A stretch of 64,000 nucleotides of DNA from Sphaerisporangium fuscum (GCF_018531465.1 NZ_JAHDTF010000043.1:20299-84298); one strand, 5' to 3'. Counted from the stretch's first letter, positions 27,609 to 36,463 are shown. Numbers and translations: made by a program. Notes: a model not told the origin generated them from the letters alone.

Positions 27609-28910
27609 CTAGCGGTCGGTGATGTCGTGGTCCGGCAGGTCGATGACGAGGCGGCTCGGCCCGTTGCCGCCCGCCGTCACCGGTTCGGCGCGATGGCCGG
27701 CGGGGCGCAGGACGACGTTCTCCGGGTAGAGCCGGCCGAGCAGTGCCAGCACGACGGTGTCGTCCTGACCGGTGGCGTCCAGGGTGACGTCGCCGCCCTC
27801 CGTCCACACCAGCCCGGGTGCGCGCAGTGCGGCCCACACGTCCGCGGTCCGGGTGTCGCCGGCGGTCGCGTTGCCTGTGGTGGGGCGGTGGCGGTGGCGG
27901 TGGGCGAAGCGGTGGCCGCGCAGGGCCTGGCCGAGGTCGACGCAGGCGGTGGTGCCCTCGTGGGCCACGGCGATGTGGGCGGTCCGGGTGCCGTCGGCGA
28001 CCGGCCCGATGACGATACGGAAGGGGAGCGGCCCTTCTACCGGGGCGGCGGGCGGCAGATCCTCGATGAGCGTGCGAGGCGCGGCGTAGTAGTCGTCCAA
28101 CTCGGCGACGTAGGTGGCGGTCTCGCCGACGGCGGGGTCGGGGCGCCAGGTCAGCAGGTGCTGGGGCGCGGTGAGCGGCGGTGCGTCGATGACGGCGGGC
28201 AGGGCGGTGCCGCCGTCCGCGTCGAAGCCGTAGCCGTCGGGGCCGGAAGTGCCGGTGACGACGTGGCGGGCGAAGTCGACGATGCTGGTGTGCCGGATCT
28301 GGCGGACCAGGAGTTCGGTGAGGAATCGGTCGCGGGCCGCCTCGGTGTGCCGCAGGCCGCTGGGAGTGACCAGGAGCGGGACGTCCTGCCAGTTCGTGAA
28401 GGGCAGCAGGGCATCCCGCAGCAGGACCATCTGGTGCAGCCACTCGTTGTAGAGCTGCATCGTGACGGGCCCGCCGCGGCGGCCCCGGAGCAGGTCGGCC
28501 GCGGGCGGGGTGAGCAGGTGACCGTAGCAGTGGCTGCGGACGACGAGCGGGCCCGCGGGGAAGGGGATCGGCTCGGTCAGCAGCCGGTCCAGCGCCGTGG
28601 TCGCCCATGAGGCGATCACCCGCCCTATGGCCTCGGCCTGCGCGCCCACTTCGCGGGCGGCCGTGGCGCTGTCAGGGCCGACGGCCAGCGGAAGGGAGGT
28701 CTCCCGTGTGCCCAGGCCGAGCGTCGCGCGGATCTGGGCCTGAAGCACCTCACCGTCCGCGCTCGTCAGGGCGTTGTCATCAATGATGCCCTGCAGCAGC
28801 GGCAGGGCACCGGTGAAGAACTCGCGGGCGGTCATGGTGCTCGCCTCGGGGAAGGTGTTCCATCGGCTGCCGCCAAGGACCGGGGCGGTTTCGGTGTGCG
28901 AGGGTGGCAT
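27609..28910 (-). CDS. Protein of unknown function (433 aa), TetR-controlled
   Basis: I do not recognise this protein. It starts at an ATG with GGAGG four bases upstream. It is soluble-looking, with no signal peptide or membrane helix. The first third is helical (LPLLQGIIDDNALTSADGEVLQAQIRATLGLG; AEAIGRVIASWATTALDRLL), followed by VVRSHCYGHLLTPPA and YNEWLHQMVLLRDALLPF. The last third is more strand-like and repetitive in His/Arg near GHRFAHRHRHRPTTGN. A palindromic element matching one before the TetR gene lies 70 bases upstream of its start, so it is very likely a target of that regulator. The epoxide-hydrolase-like gene follows on the same strand. Confidence 0.75.
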   Translation of the reverse strand: MPPSHTETAPVLGGSRWNTFPEASTMTAREFFTGALPLLQGIIDDNALTSADGEVLQAQIRATLGLGTRETSLPLAVGPDSATAAREVGAQAEAIGRVIASWATTALDRLLTEPIPFPAGPLVVRSHCYGHLLTPPAADLLRGRRGGPVTMQLYNEWLHQMVLLRDALLPFTNWQDVPLLVTPSGLRHTEAARDRFLTELLVRQIRHTSIVDFARHVVTGTSGPDGYGFDADGGTALPAVIDAPPLTAPQHLLTWRPDPAVGETATYVAELDDYYAAPRTLIEDLPPAAPVEGPLPFRIVIGPVADGTRTAHIAVAHEGTTACVDLGQALRGHRFAHRHRHRPTTGNATAGDTRTADVWAALRAPGLVWTEGGDVTLDATGQDDTVVLALLGRLYPENVVLRPAGHRAEPVTAGGNGPSRLVIDLPDHDITDR

Positions 28911-28979
28911 GGTTCCTCCGATGTCGTGGACGAGGCCGCAAGCGGCCTCACCGGCGTCGGTGTCGACGGCGGCGACTTA

Positions 28980-28999
28980 TCTGGATCGCCCGATACAGA
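28980..28999. promoter_or_regulatory. TetR operator candidate before the 433-aa gene
   Basis: TCTGGATCGCCCGATACAGA is a 20-base near-perfect palindrome (8 of 9 arm positions, 2-base centre). The 15-mer TATCTGGATCGCCCG that starts here recurs exactly at 29610-29624, before the TetR gene. Confidence 0.8.
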
Positions 29000-29015
29000 T
29001 TCCGGGCGTGAAAAA

Positions 29016-29594
29016 TCAGCCGAGCGTGCTCAGGGCTACCTCCACGAGGGGTTCGAGGGCACGGGCGTCCGGGGTGATCTTCGAGGAGACGAGGAGCCCG
29101 TTGAGGAAGGTGACAAGGAAGGCGGCGAGGGTGTGCGGGTCGTGCCGCGCCGAGATCTCGCCGCGCTCCACCGCCGCGCGCAGCAGGTCGGTGAGCGCGT
29201 CCTGGTTGGCGCCCAGCACGTCACGCAGGGTGCGCCGGGTCGGCTGGTCCTCCGGCAGGCGCTCGGTGGCGGCATTGACCAACAGGCAGCCCCGGCCGCC
29301 GTGTTCGACGGCGATCCGGATCCGTTCGACCAGCAGCGCGCGGATCGCCGAGCGGGCGTCCGTCCCCTCTTCAAGGCTGCGCAGGGCGGCCGCGGCGAAG
29401 GTGGCACGATAGTGCTCCAGCGCGGCCCGGTACAGGCCGTCCTTGTCGCCGAACGCGGCATACAGGGAACCCTGCCCGATCCCGAGGTGCCGGGTCAGGT
29501 CCCGCACCGAGGTCGCCTCGTAGCCACGCGCCCAGAACAGCTCCATCGCGCGACGCACCGCCGCCTCGGTGTCGAATTCCCGGGTCCTTGCCAT
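29016..29594 (-). CDS. TetR/AcrR family transcriptional regulator
   Basis: A 192-residue repressor. The DNA-binding domain is at about 8-55: DTEAAVRRAMELFWARGYEATSVRDLTRHLGIGQGSLYAAFGDKDGLY, a subtype often found with oxidoreductase or hydrolase genes that respond to reactive electrophiles. Cys105 (GGRGCLLVNAATE) lies at a position conserved in this subtype, which I recall as the VxxEx(5)CLLVN pattern. It sits upstream of the 433-residue gene on the same strand. Matching operators flank it, at 29612 (18 bases before its own start) and 28980 (before the next gene), so it should repress both itself and the downstream genes. Confidence 0.92.
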   Translation of the reverse strand: MARTREFDTEAAVRRAMELFWARGYEATSVRDLTRHLGIGQGSLYAAFGDKDGLYRAALEHYRATFAAAALRSLEEGTDARSAIRALLVERIRIAVEHGGRGCLLVNAATERLPEDQPTRRTLRDVLGANQDALTDLLRAAVERGEISARHDPHTLAAFLVTFLNGLLVSSKITPDARALEPLVEVALSTLG

Positions 29595-29611
29595 GCGCTC
29601 ACCCTAGCGTA

Positions 29612-29631
29612 TCTGGATCGCCCGTTCAAGA
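29612..29631. promoter_or_regulatory. TetR operator candidate (autoregulatory)
   Basis: TCTGGATCGCCCGTTCAAGA has arms matching at 7 of 9 positions and shares its first 13 bases exactly with the site at 28980. It lies 18 bases before the TetR start codon. Confidence 0.78.
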
Positions 29632-29854
29632 AAGCGGGTGGCGGGCGCGACCGGCACGGCTCTGCTCTCGTATGGCTACGGCGAACGAGCACGTGGCGCT
29701 GTGTGATGCTCGGGATCGAGCCCGCCGCGAGGGCCGGCGGTGCTGTCGCGCCCGTAGGGCCGTCGACGAGCGGCTGTCCGGCATCATGTCGTCCCAGGGC
29801 GCGCACGAACCGATCGCCGCTGCGGAGTGCGGGTTCTGGTCGTCGCCGCACGGC

Positions 29855-29890
29855 GAAACCCCGTCCCGCTTCACCGCTGGACGGGGTTTC
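29855..29890. terminator. Terminator hairpin after the acyl-CoA dehydrogenase gene
   Basis: GAAACCCCGTC (29855-29865) and GACGGGGTTTC (29880-29890) form a perfect 11-bp stem with a 14-base loop, 13 bases beyond the stop of the acyl-CoA dehydrogenase. The rest of the 29632-29903 gap contains no supported gene. Confidence 0.75.
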
Positions 29891-29903
29891 CGCACATCAA
29901 CGC

Positions 29904-31073
29904 CTACTTCAGCAGCTGCCTCGCCATGACCATGCGCTGGATCTGGTTGGTGCCCTCGTAGATCTGGGTGATCTTGGCGTCGCGCATCATGCGCTCCACC
30001 GGGTAGTCACGGGTGTAGCCGTACCCGCCCAGCAACTGCACCGCGTCGGTGGTGATCTCCATGGCCGCGTCCGAGGCCGCGCACTTGGCCGCGCTGGAGA
30101 AGAACGTCAGGTCGGCCACCTTCTCCCCCCGCATCGCCTGCTCGGACTTGGCCGCCGCCGCGTAGGTCAGCTGCCGGGCCGCCTCCAGCTTCATCGCCAT
30201 ATCGGCGATCATGAACTGCAGGCCCTGGAACTCGGCCACCGGCTTGCCGAACTGCCGGCGCTCCTTGACGTACCCGATCGCGTAGTCCAGCGCCCCCTGC
30301 GCGATCCCCAGCGCCTGCGCGGCGATCGTGATGCGGGTGTGGTCCAGCGTCGCCAGCGCGGTCTTGAACCCCGTCCCCGGCTCACCGATCATCCGGTCCG
30401 CCGGGATCCGCACGTCCTCCAGGATCACCTGACGGGTGGGCGAGCCCTTGATGCCCAGCTTCTTCTCCTTGGCCCCGAAACTCACCCCCGCATCCCCCTT
30501 CTCGACCACGAACGCCGAGATCCCCCGCGCGCCCGCCTGCGGATCGGTCACCGCCATGACCGTGTAGAACTCGGAGATGCCCGCGTTGGTGATCCACATC
30601 TTGGTGCCGTTGAGCACATAGTGCTCACCGTCGCGCACCGCCCGCGTCTTCATCGCCGCCGCGTCCGACCCCGCCTCGGGCTCGGACAACGCGTAGGAGA
30701 ACATCGCCTCGCCCCGCGCCACCGGCTCCAGGTAGCGCCGCTTGAGCTCCTGCGACCCCGACAGCAGCAGCGGCACCGTCCCCAGCTTGTTCACCGCCGG
30801 GATCAGCGAGGACGAGGCGCACGCCCGCGCGACCTCCTCGATCACGATCACCGTCGCCAGGGCGTCCGCCCCCGCCCCGCCGTACGCCTCCGGGATGTGC
30901 ACGGCGTGCAGATCCGCCGCGACCAGGTCCTTGTAGACCTCCCAGGGGAACTCCTCGTTCTCGTCGGCCGCCGCCGCACGCGGCGCGATCTTCTCGTCGG
31001 CGAGGGCGCGGACCGTCTCACGGAGCATGGGGTACTCCTCGGCCGCGGCGTGCAGGTGGCCATCCAGGCTCAT
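29904..31073 (-). CDS. Acyl-CoA dehydrogenase
   Basis: A 389-residue flavoenzyme from the ATG at 31073 (MSLDGHLH). Family signatures are present: MFSYALSEPEAGSDAAAMKTRA, KMWITNAGISEFYTVMAVTD (FAD/substrate region), and the C-terminal AMEITTDAVQLLGGYGYTRDYPVERMMRDAKITQIYEGTNQIQRMVMARQLL, whose QIYEGT glutamate is the catalytic base position used by short- and medium-chain enzymes. It introduces the alpha-beta double bond in acyl-CoA, feeding electrons to ETF. It is divergent from a TetR gene with a perfect palindrome in between, as in many fatty-acid or branched-chain degradation loci. The precise chain length is not predictable. Confidence 0.95.
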   Translation of the reverse strand: MSLDGHLHAAAEEYPMLRETVRALADEKIAPRAAAADENEEFPWEVYKDLVAADLHAVHIPEAYGGAGADALATVIVIEEVARACASSSLIPAVNKLGTVPLLLSGSQELKRRYLEPVARGEAMFSYALSEPEAGSDAAAMKTRAVRDGEHYVLNGTKMWITNAGISEFYTVMAVTDPQAGARGISAFVVEKGDAGVSFGAKEKKLGIKGSPTRQVILEDVRIPADRMIGEPGTGFKTALATLDHTRITIAAQALGIAQGALDYAIGYVKERRQFGKPVAEFQGLQFMIADMAMKLEAARQLTYAAAAKSEQAMRGEKVADLTFFSSAAKCAASDAAMEITTDAVQLLGGYGYTRDYPVERMMRDAKITQIYEGTNQIQRMVMARQLLK

Positions 31074-31120
31074 GTGTCTCACCCAATCCCGGGAATCGTG
31101 CACTTCGTGCCGTATCGTAA

Positions 31121-31133
31121 GTCACTGAGTGAC
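31121..31133. promoter_or_regulatory. Operator candidate between acyl-CoA dehydrogenase and TetR genes
   Basis: GTCACTGAGTGAC is a perfect 13-base palindrome (6-base arms, single central base) located midway between the two divergent start codons, flanked by CGTAA and GTAAG. It is a good binding site for the adjacent TetR protein. Confidence 0.7.
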
Positions 31134-31188
31134 GTAAGGAAAGAGCGAGTGTTACGGTGGACCGCCCACCGACGCTCGAAGGGGTCAG

Positions 31189-31896
31189 ATGTCCACGAGG
31201 CGAGACGTGCGCCGGGAGTTGATGTCCGCGGCGATCAGCCTGTCCCTCACCACGGGGTTCGACGAGACGACGGTGGACGAGATCGCCGCCGCGGCCGGCG
31301 TGGCCAGGCGGACGTTCTTCCGGCACTTCCGCAGCAAGGAGGACGCGATCCTCCCTGATCACGACGAGTGCCTGAAGCGCGTGGTGGCGTTCCTGGAGTC
31401 GGCCTCTCCGCTGCGCTCCCCCCTCCTGGTGATCGCCGAGGCGGCCGGCATCGTGCTGGACATGTACCTCGAGGACCCGGAGACGGCGGTCAAGCGCTAC
31501 GAGCTGACGCGGCGGGTGCCCGCCCTGCGGGAATGGGAGGTCGGCGCCACCAGCCGCTACCAGCGGGCCTTCTCGGCGTACATGAACGACCGCGACCCCG
31601 GGGGCGCGGAGGAGGCGGTCCGGCTGCGCAACGAGGTGGCCTGCGCCTCGATGGTGGCCGCGCACAACCACGTGCTGCGGAGCTGGCTGCGGGCCGGCGG
31701 CTCGGGCGACGCGCGCGCCCGGTTGACCGCGGCGATGGCCGAGGTCACGCGGGCCTTGCGGCCGTGGGTGGACGGCCGGTCGGCGGGGGACGACTCGCCG
31801 TCCGACGAGGTCGTCGTCGTCCTCACCACCCGGCGCGCCCCGCTGTGGCGGATCGCCGAGGAGATCGAGACCGTCACCGGCCGCTCGCCGTCCTGA
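31189..31896 (+). CDS. TetR family transcriptional regulator
   Basis: A 235-residue regulator. The helix-turn-helix domain is at about 5-52: RRELMSAAISLSLTTGFDETTVDEIAAAAGVARRTFFRHFRSKEDAIL. The ligand domain has a longer tail than usual, ending TTRRAPLWRIAEEIETVTGRSPS. It is divergent from the acyl-CoA dehydrogenase and probably represses it through the palindrome at 31121. An acyl-CoA or related ligand is a reasonable guess from context only. Confidence 0.9.
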   Translation: MSTRRDVRRELMSAAISLSLTTGFDETTVDEIAAAAGVARRTFFRHFRSKEDAILPDHDECLKRVVAFLESASPLRSPLLVIAEAAGIVLDMYLEDPETAVKRYELTRRVPALREWEVGATSRYQRAFSAYMNDRDPGGAEEAVRLRNEVACASMVAAHNHVLRSWLRAGGSGDARARLTAAMAEVTRALRPWVDGRSAGDDSPSDEVVVVLTTRRAPLWRIAEEIETVTGRSPS

Positions 31897-31981
31897 CCGG
31901 ATCGCCGGCCCGCGACCCGGACCAATACCACCTTTCGGACATGGGAAAACGGCTCCGGATCACGAATACGTAAACCATCCG

Positions 31982-33136
31982 ATGCGCCGCCCCGGAGGCG
32001 AAACCACAATCGGCAAGGTGGTCACCCCGTCGCCCGCCGATCCGAGCCGCGTCGTCTTCCACCGATGGACCACCGTGGTCCCGTCGGAGAGCGGCGTGAC
32101 CGGCTACCTCGATCCCTTCGGCAGCGAGCCCACGACCTGGCCCTACACCCGCTGGACCTCCGAGGAGCGCGAGATCGGCTTCCCGGCCACCGAGCTCGTC
32201 CCGTCATGGACGGCCGAGGCGCCCAAGGGGTCGTGGCTGCGGATGGAACTGCAGGCGCGCACCGTGACCGGCGGCCTGACCAAGTGGTACGACATGGGCC
32301 GCTGGGCCGAGGGCGACGGCGACATCCACCGCACGTCGCTGCCGGGACAGGGCGACGAGGACGGCGACGTCGCCGTGGACACCCTCGTGGCGACCCGCCC
32401 GGTGGTGGCGTACCGGCTGCGGGTCACCCTGCACGGCGCGGGCGCGGCCGTCCACTCGGTCGGGGTGATGGCCTCGGCGCTCCCGACGCGCCCGAGCGTG
32501 CCGCCCAGCGTGCCCGGAGAGGGCGCCGGGGTCGAGCTCGACGTGCCGCCGCGCTCGCAGAAGATCCACGCCGGCCACCACCCGGAGTGGGACGGCGGCG
32601 GCGACTCCTGGTGCGGCCCGGCCTCGGTGACGATGGTGCTGCAGTACTGGGGACGCGGGCCCGGCCCCGCCGAGCTCTCCTTCGTCGACCCGTCCGACCC
32701 GTGCCCCGCCGTCGACCACGCGGCCCGCGACATGTACGACCACAGCTACCAGGGCACCGGCAACTGGCCCTTCGGGGTCGCCTACGCCGGCCGGTACGGG
32801 CTGCGCGGCTTCGTCACCCGGCTGCGCTCGCTGGCCGAGGCGGAGCGCTTCATCAGGGCGGGCATCCCCCTGATCACGTCGCAGTCGTTCAAGGAGCACG
32901 AGCTGCCGGGCTCGGGCTACTCCACACGCGGCCACATCATGGTCGTGACGGGCTTCACCCCCGAGGGCGATGTCATCGCCAACGATCCGGCGGCGCCCTC
33001 CGACGAGACGGTCAAGAGAACCTACCCTCGGTCCGCGTTCGAGAACGTCTGGTTGCGCAGCACCAGCAGCGGGGGAATCGTCCATGTCATCCACCCGCAC
33101 GACATTCCGCTCCCACCGTCAGAAGGCAACTGGTGA
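31982..33136 (+). CDS. C39-like cysteine peptidase family protein
   Basis: A 384-residue protein. Residues about 1-170 form a beta-rich N-terminal domain (WTSEEREIGFPATELVPSWTAEAPKGSWLRMELQ). The C-terminal domain has the papain-like C39 layout: DSWCGPASVTMVLQYWG (Cys near residue 211), STRGHIMVVTGFTPEGDVIANDPAA (His near 318, then Asp). There is no typical signal peptide. The start is uncertain because no ribosome site precedes it; a TACGTA hexamer about 10 bases upstream would make a leaderless message possible. It overlaps the next gene by four bases (GTGA), beginning a three-peptidase operon. The substrate is unknown. Confidence 0.8.
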   Translation: MRRPGGETTIGKVVTPSPADPSRVVFHRWTTVVPSESGVTGYLDPFGSEPTTWPYTRWTSEEREIGFPATELVPSWTAEAPKGSWLRMELQARTVTGGLTKWYDMGRWAEGDGDIHRTSLPGQGDEDGDVAVDTLVATRPVVAYRLRVTLHGAGAAVHSVGVMASALPTRPSVPPSVPGEGAGVELDVPPRSQKIHAGHHPEWDGGGDSWCGPASVTMVLQYWGRGPGPAELSFVDPSDPCPAVDHAARDMYDHSYQGTGNWPFGVAYAGRYGLRGFVTRLRSLAEAERFIRAGIPLITSQSFKEHELPGSGYSTRGHIMVVTGFTPEGDVIANDPAAPSDETVKRTYPRSAFENVWLRSTSSGGIVHVIHPHDIPLPPSEGNW

Positions 33137-35004
33137 TCGAATCTCCTATCACTGCCGTCGATGTCGCACGCGTGGACGACCGCCCGCTGTGGGTGGAGAT
33201 CGTGCCCGCCTCCACGGGAGAGGAGGTGTGGTGGGACGAGCCGCGCCCGGCGGAGGGCGGCCGGCGCTGCGTCGTGCGGCGCCTGCCGGACGGCAGCGTC
33301 CACGACGTCCTGCCCGAGGGCTGGAACTCGCGTAACCGGGTGATCGAGTACGGCGGCCGCTCCTGGCGCCCGCTGCCGGACGGCGGGCTGGTGTTCACCA
33401 ACTGGGCGGACCAGCGGCTGTACCGGTGCCCGCCCGGCGGCGAGCCGGTGCCGCTCACCCCGCCGGGACCGTCCCGGTACGCCGACCTCGTCCTGCACGG
33501 CGGGGAGGTGTGGTGCGTGCGGGAGACCGAGAACGTCCGCGACCTGGTGGCGGTGCCCCTCGACGGCGGCCCGCTGCGCGTGGTGGTCAGGGCGCAGCAC
33601 TTCATCATGAACCCCCGCGTCTCCCCCGGCGGCGACCAGATCGCCTGGATCGGCTGGGATCACCCCGACATGCCCTGGGACGGCACGTCGCTGTGCGTCG
33701 CCCCGCTGCTGGACGACGGCACGGCCGGGCCGTACCGCGTCGTGGCGGGCGGTCGCACCGAGGCGGTCGCGCAGGCCGAGTGGCGTGACGACGGCGCGCT
33801 GTACGCCGTCACCGACCCGACCGGATGGTGGAACATCCACCTGGTCCCGCTCGACGGCACCCCGCCGGTCAACCTCACCCCCAGGCCGGAGGAGTTCGGC
33901 GACGCGACCTGGAAGCTCGGCTACCGCTGGTTCGCGCTCGCGGGCGACCGGATCGTCACCACGCACGGCACGTCGGACGGCAGGCGGCTCGGCGTGCTCG
34001 ACCCGGCCACCGGCGAGATCACCGACATCGGCGGGTCGTACACCCACTGGGCGGCGACCATCTCCACCTCGCCGGACGGGCGCCGGGTGGCGGCGGTCGG
34101 CGGGTCACCGCGCAAGCCGTACGAGGTGGTGCGGGTCGACGTCGGGACCGGGGCGCACGAGGTGCTCTCCCCGGCCAAGCGACTGCCCGACGCCTCGGTG
34201 CTGCCGACCCCCGAGGCGATGGTGTTCGACGGCGTGCACGCCCACGTGTACCCGCCGATCGACGCCGAGGCCGGCCGCCCCTCGCCGTACGTGATCTTCG
34301 TGCACGGGGGCCCGACCGGCTCCAGTCCCATGGCCTTCGACCTGGAGATCGCCTACTTCACCAGCCGGGGCATCGGCGTCGCGGAGGTGAACTACGGCGG
34401 CTCCACCGGGTACGGCCGGGCCTACCGCGAGCGGCTGCGGCACAACTGGGGCATCGTGGACGTCCGCGACAGCGAGACGGTCGCCCGGGGCCTGGCCGAG
34501 GCCGGGCTCGCCGATCTCGAGCGGATCGCGATCCGGGGCGGCAGCGCGGGCGGCTGGACGTCCGTGGCCGCGCTCGTGCACAGCGACGTCTTCCGCGGCG
34601 CGGTCGCGCACTACGCGATCACCGACCCGGAGGGCTGGGCACGGGAGACCCACGACTTCGAGTCGCGCTACCTCGACGGGCTCATCGGGCCGCTGCCCGA
34701 GACCCGCCAGCGGTACCTCGACCGCTCCCCCACCCTGCACGCCGCCCAGGCCTCCGGCCCCGCGCTGCTCATGCACGGCCTGGAGGACGCCATCGTCGAC
34801 CCCGTCCAGGCCGAGAGGTTCGTCGCCGCGCTCGACCAGACCGGCGGACAGTGGGCCTACCTGACCTTCCCCGGCGAACAGCACGGGTGGCGGCGGGAGG
34901 AGACGATCATTACGGCGCTGGAGGCCGAGCTCGCCTTCTACGGGCTGATCTTCGGTTTCCCGACCCCCGAGGTGCCGCCGCTGACACTGAAGGGAAGATC
35001 GTGA
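33133..35004 (+). CDS. Prolyl oligopeptidase (S9) family serine peptidase
   Basis: A 623-residue protein starting at GTG overlapping the previous stop. Residues about 1-370 are a beta-propeller of repeated blades (SPGGDQIAWIGWDHP, AQAEWRDDGALYAV, TISTSPDGRRVAAVGG). The C-terminal 240 residues are the S9 alpha/beta hydrolase: VIFVHGGPTGSSPM, VNYGGSTGYGRAYRERLRHNWGIVD, nucleophile IRGGSAGGWTS (Ser near 472), Asp in HGLEDAIVDP and His in GEQHGWR. It should cleave short peptides after transport or release by the neighbouring enzymes. It is cytoplasmic, since no signal is seen. The GTGA overlap with the M20 gene shows coupled translation. Confidence 0.93.
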   Translation: MIESPITAVDVARVDDRPLWVEIVPASTGEEVWWDEPRPAEGGRRCVVRRLPDGSVHDVLPEGWNSRNRVIEYGGRSWRPLPDGGLVFTNWADQRLYRCPPGGEPVPLTPPGPSRYADLVLHGGEVWCVRETENVRDLVAVPLDGGPLRVVVRAQHFIMNPRVSPGGDQIAWIGWDHPDMPWDGTSLCVAPLLDDGTAGPYRVVAGGRTEAVAQAEWRDDGALYAVTDPTGWWNIHLVPLDGTPPVNLTPRPEEFGDATWKLGYRWFALAGDRIVTTHGTSDGRRLGVLDPATGEITDIGGSYTHWAATISTSPDGRRVAAVGGSPRKPYEVVRVDVGTGAHEVLSPAKRLPDASVLPTPEAMVFDGVHAHVYPPIDAEAGRPSPYVIFVHGGPTGSSPMAFDLEIAYFTSRGIGVAEVNYGGSTGYGRAYRERLRHNWGIVDVRDSETVARGLAEAGLADLERIAIRGGSAGGWTSVAALVHSDVFRGAVAHYAITDPEGWARETHDFESRYLDGLIGPLPETRQRYLDRSPTLHAAQASGPALLMHGLEDAIVDPVQAERFVAALDQTGGQWAYLTFPGEQHGWRREETIITALEAELAFYGLIFGFPTPEVPPLTLKGRS

Positions 35005-36305
35005 CCGAGGTCGCCGCCATCTGCTCGGACCTGCTGCGCATCGACACCACCAACGACGGGACCCCCGACGGCTCCGGCGAGCGCCCTGCCGCCGAGTACG
35101 TCGCCGGGCTGCTCGCCGACGTGGGGATCGAGCCGACGGTGTTCGAGTCCGCGCCCCGGCGCACCAGCGTGGTCGCCCGCATCCCGGGGGACAGCCCCGA
35201 GGCCCTGCTCATCCACGGCCACCTCGACGTCGTCCCCGCCGACCCCTCGGAGTGGAAGCTGCATCCGTTCTCCGGTGAGGTCGCCGACGGGTGCGTGAAC
35301 GGGCGTGGCGCGGTCGACATGAAGGGCTCGCTGTCGATGACGCTCGCCCTGGTCCGCGAGTGGGCCCGGCGCGGCGCCCGCCCGAAACGGGACATCGTGC
35401 TGGCCTTCCTCGCCGACGAGGAGGCCACCGGCGAGTACGGCGCCGGCTACGCCGTCACCCACCACCGCGACCTGTTCGAGGGCTGCACCGAGGCCATCAG
35501 CGAGTCGGGGGGTTTCAGCGTCACGCTCCCCTCCGCCGGCGGTGTGGCGGCCGGCGAGCGGCGCGTCTACCCGGTCGCGGTCGGCGAGCGCGGCACGGCG
35601 TGGATGAGGCTCACCGCGCACGGCGTGGCCGGGCACGGCTCCAAGCCCCCGGTGGACAACCCCGTGGCCGAACTGTGCCGGGCGCTCGCCCGCCTCGCCG
35701 ACCACCGCTGGCCGGTGCGGCTCACCCCCGGCGTGGCCACCCTCATCGAGCGGCTCGGCAAGGCCCTCGGCACGACGATCGACCTCGACCGGCTCGACGA
35801 GGAGGCCGAGCGTCTCGGCAGGGCGGGCACGCTGTTCAAGGGCGTCATCCGCAACTCCGCCAACCCGACCATGCTGGACGCCGGATACAAGGTCAACGTC
35901 ATCCCGGGCACCGCCGAGGCGCACGCGGACGGCAGGTTCCTGCCCGGCTTCCGGGAGGAGTTCCTGGAGACGCTCGACCGGCTCCTGGGGCCGAAGATCA
36001 CCAGGGAGTTCGTCAGCTTCCAGGACGCCGTCGACTCCCCCACCGTCGGCCTCTTCGACGACCTGTGCGCGGCCCTGCTGACCGAGGACCCCGGCGCCCG
36101 CCCCGTGCCGTACATCATGAGCGGCGGCACCGACGCCAAGTCGTTCGCCTCCCTCGGCATCAGGGGCTACGGCTTCGCGCCGCTGCTGCTGGACCCCGGG
36201 CTCGACTACTTCGGCATGTTCCACGGCGTGGACGAACGCGTCCCGGTGGCCGGCCTCGAATTCGGCGTCCGCGTCCTCGACCACCTCCTCACCACGCCCG
36301 CCTGA
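35001..36305 (+). CDS. M20 family metallopeptidase
   Basis: A 434-residue zinc peptidase starting at a GTG overlapping the previous stop. The metal ligands are visible: HGHLDVVPAD (His and general-base Asp near 73-75), GRGAVDMKGS (Asp near 107) and FLADEEATGEYG (Glu pair near 142). A dimerisation domain (about 190-310) follows with HGVAGHGSKPP, and the C-terminal ligand is FHGVDERVPV. Members of the M20/ArgE/DapE group release amino acids from short or acylated peptides. It is the third gene of the C39-S9-M20 set, which together suggests stepwise peptide breakdown. Which peptide is not known. Confidence 0.93.
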   Translation: MTEVAAICSDLLRIDTTNDGTPDGSGERPAAEYVAGLLADVGIEPTVFESAPRRTSVVARIPGDSPEALLIHGHLDVVPADPSEWKLHPFSGEVADGCVNGRGAVDMKGSLSMTLALVREWARRGARPKRDIVLAFLADEEATGEYGAGYAVTHHRDLFEGCTEAISESGGFSVTLPSAGGVAAGERRVYPVAVGERGTAWMRLTAHGVAGHGSKPPVDNPVAELCRALARLADHRWPVRLTPGVATLIERLGKALGTTIDLDRLDEEAERLGRAGTLFKGVIRNSANPTMLDAGYKVNVIPGTAEAHADGRFLPGFREEFLETLDRLLGPKITREFVSFQDAVDSPTVGLFDDLCAALLTEDPGARPVPYIMSGGTDAKSFASLGIRGYGFAPLLLDPGLDYFGMFHGVDERVPVAGLEFGVRVLDHLLTTPA

Positions 36306-36433
36306 CACGCGGGTCTCCCGGCGGGTCCTCACGGAAACCCGAAGGCGTTCCATCGTGGGCTGATTATTCGGGAATCCTTCCCCCGAAGGGGTCATATCTG
36401 TCTTCTGATTTCACCAGAAGGTGCGATACGCCC

Positions 36434-36463
36434 TTGAGGATCCCGCCGGATATGTGGTTATAC
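36434..36463 (+). promoter_or_regulatory. Promoter candidate of the first SnoaL-like gene
   Basis: TTGAGG (36434-36439) and TTATAC (36458-36463) are separated by 18 bases, about 35 bases before the GTG start. The same TTATAC plus downstream TTTG(C/G)TTCAG sequence occurs before the second copy. The rest of the 36306-36497 gap holds only a small imperfect hairpin near 36402-36420. Confidence 0.55.

Noticed and set aside
36402..36420. CTTCTG-ATTTCAC-CAGAAG hairpin upstream of the first SnoaL-like gene
   Set aside because: A 6-bp stem is too short to call as a terminator or operator and has no counterpart before the second copy.
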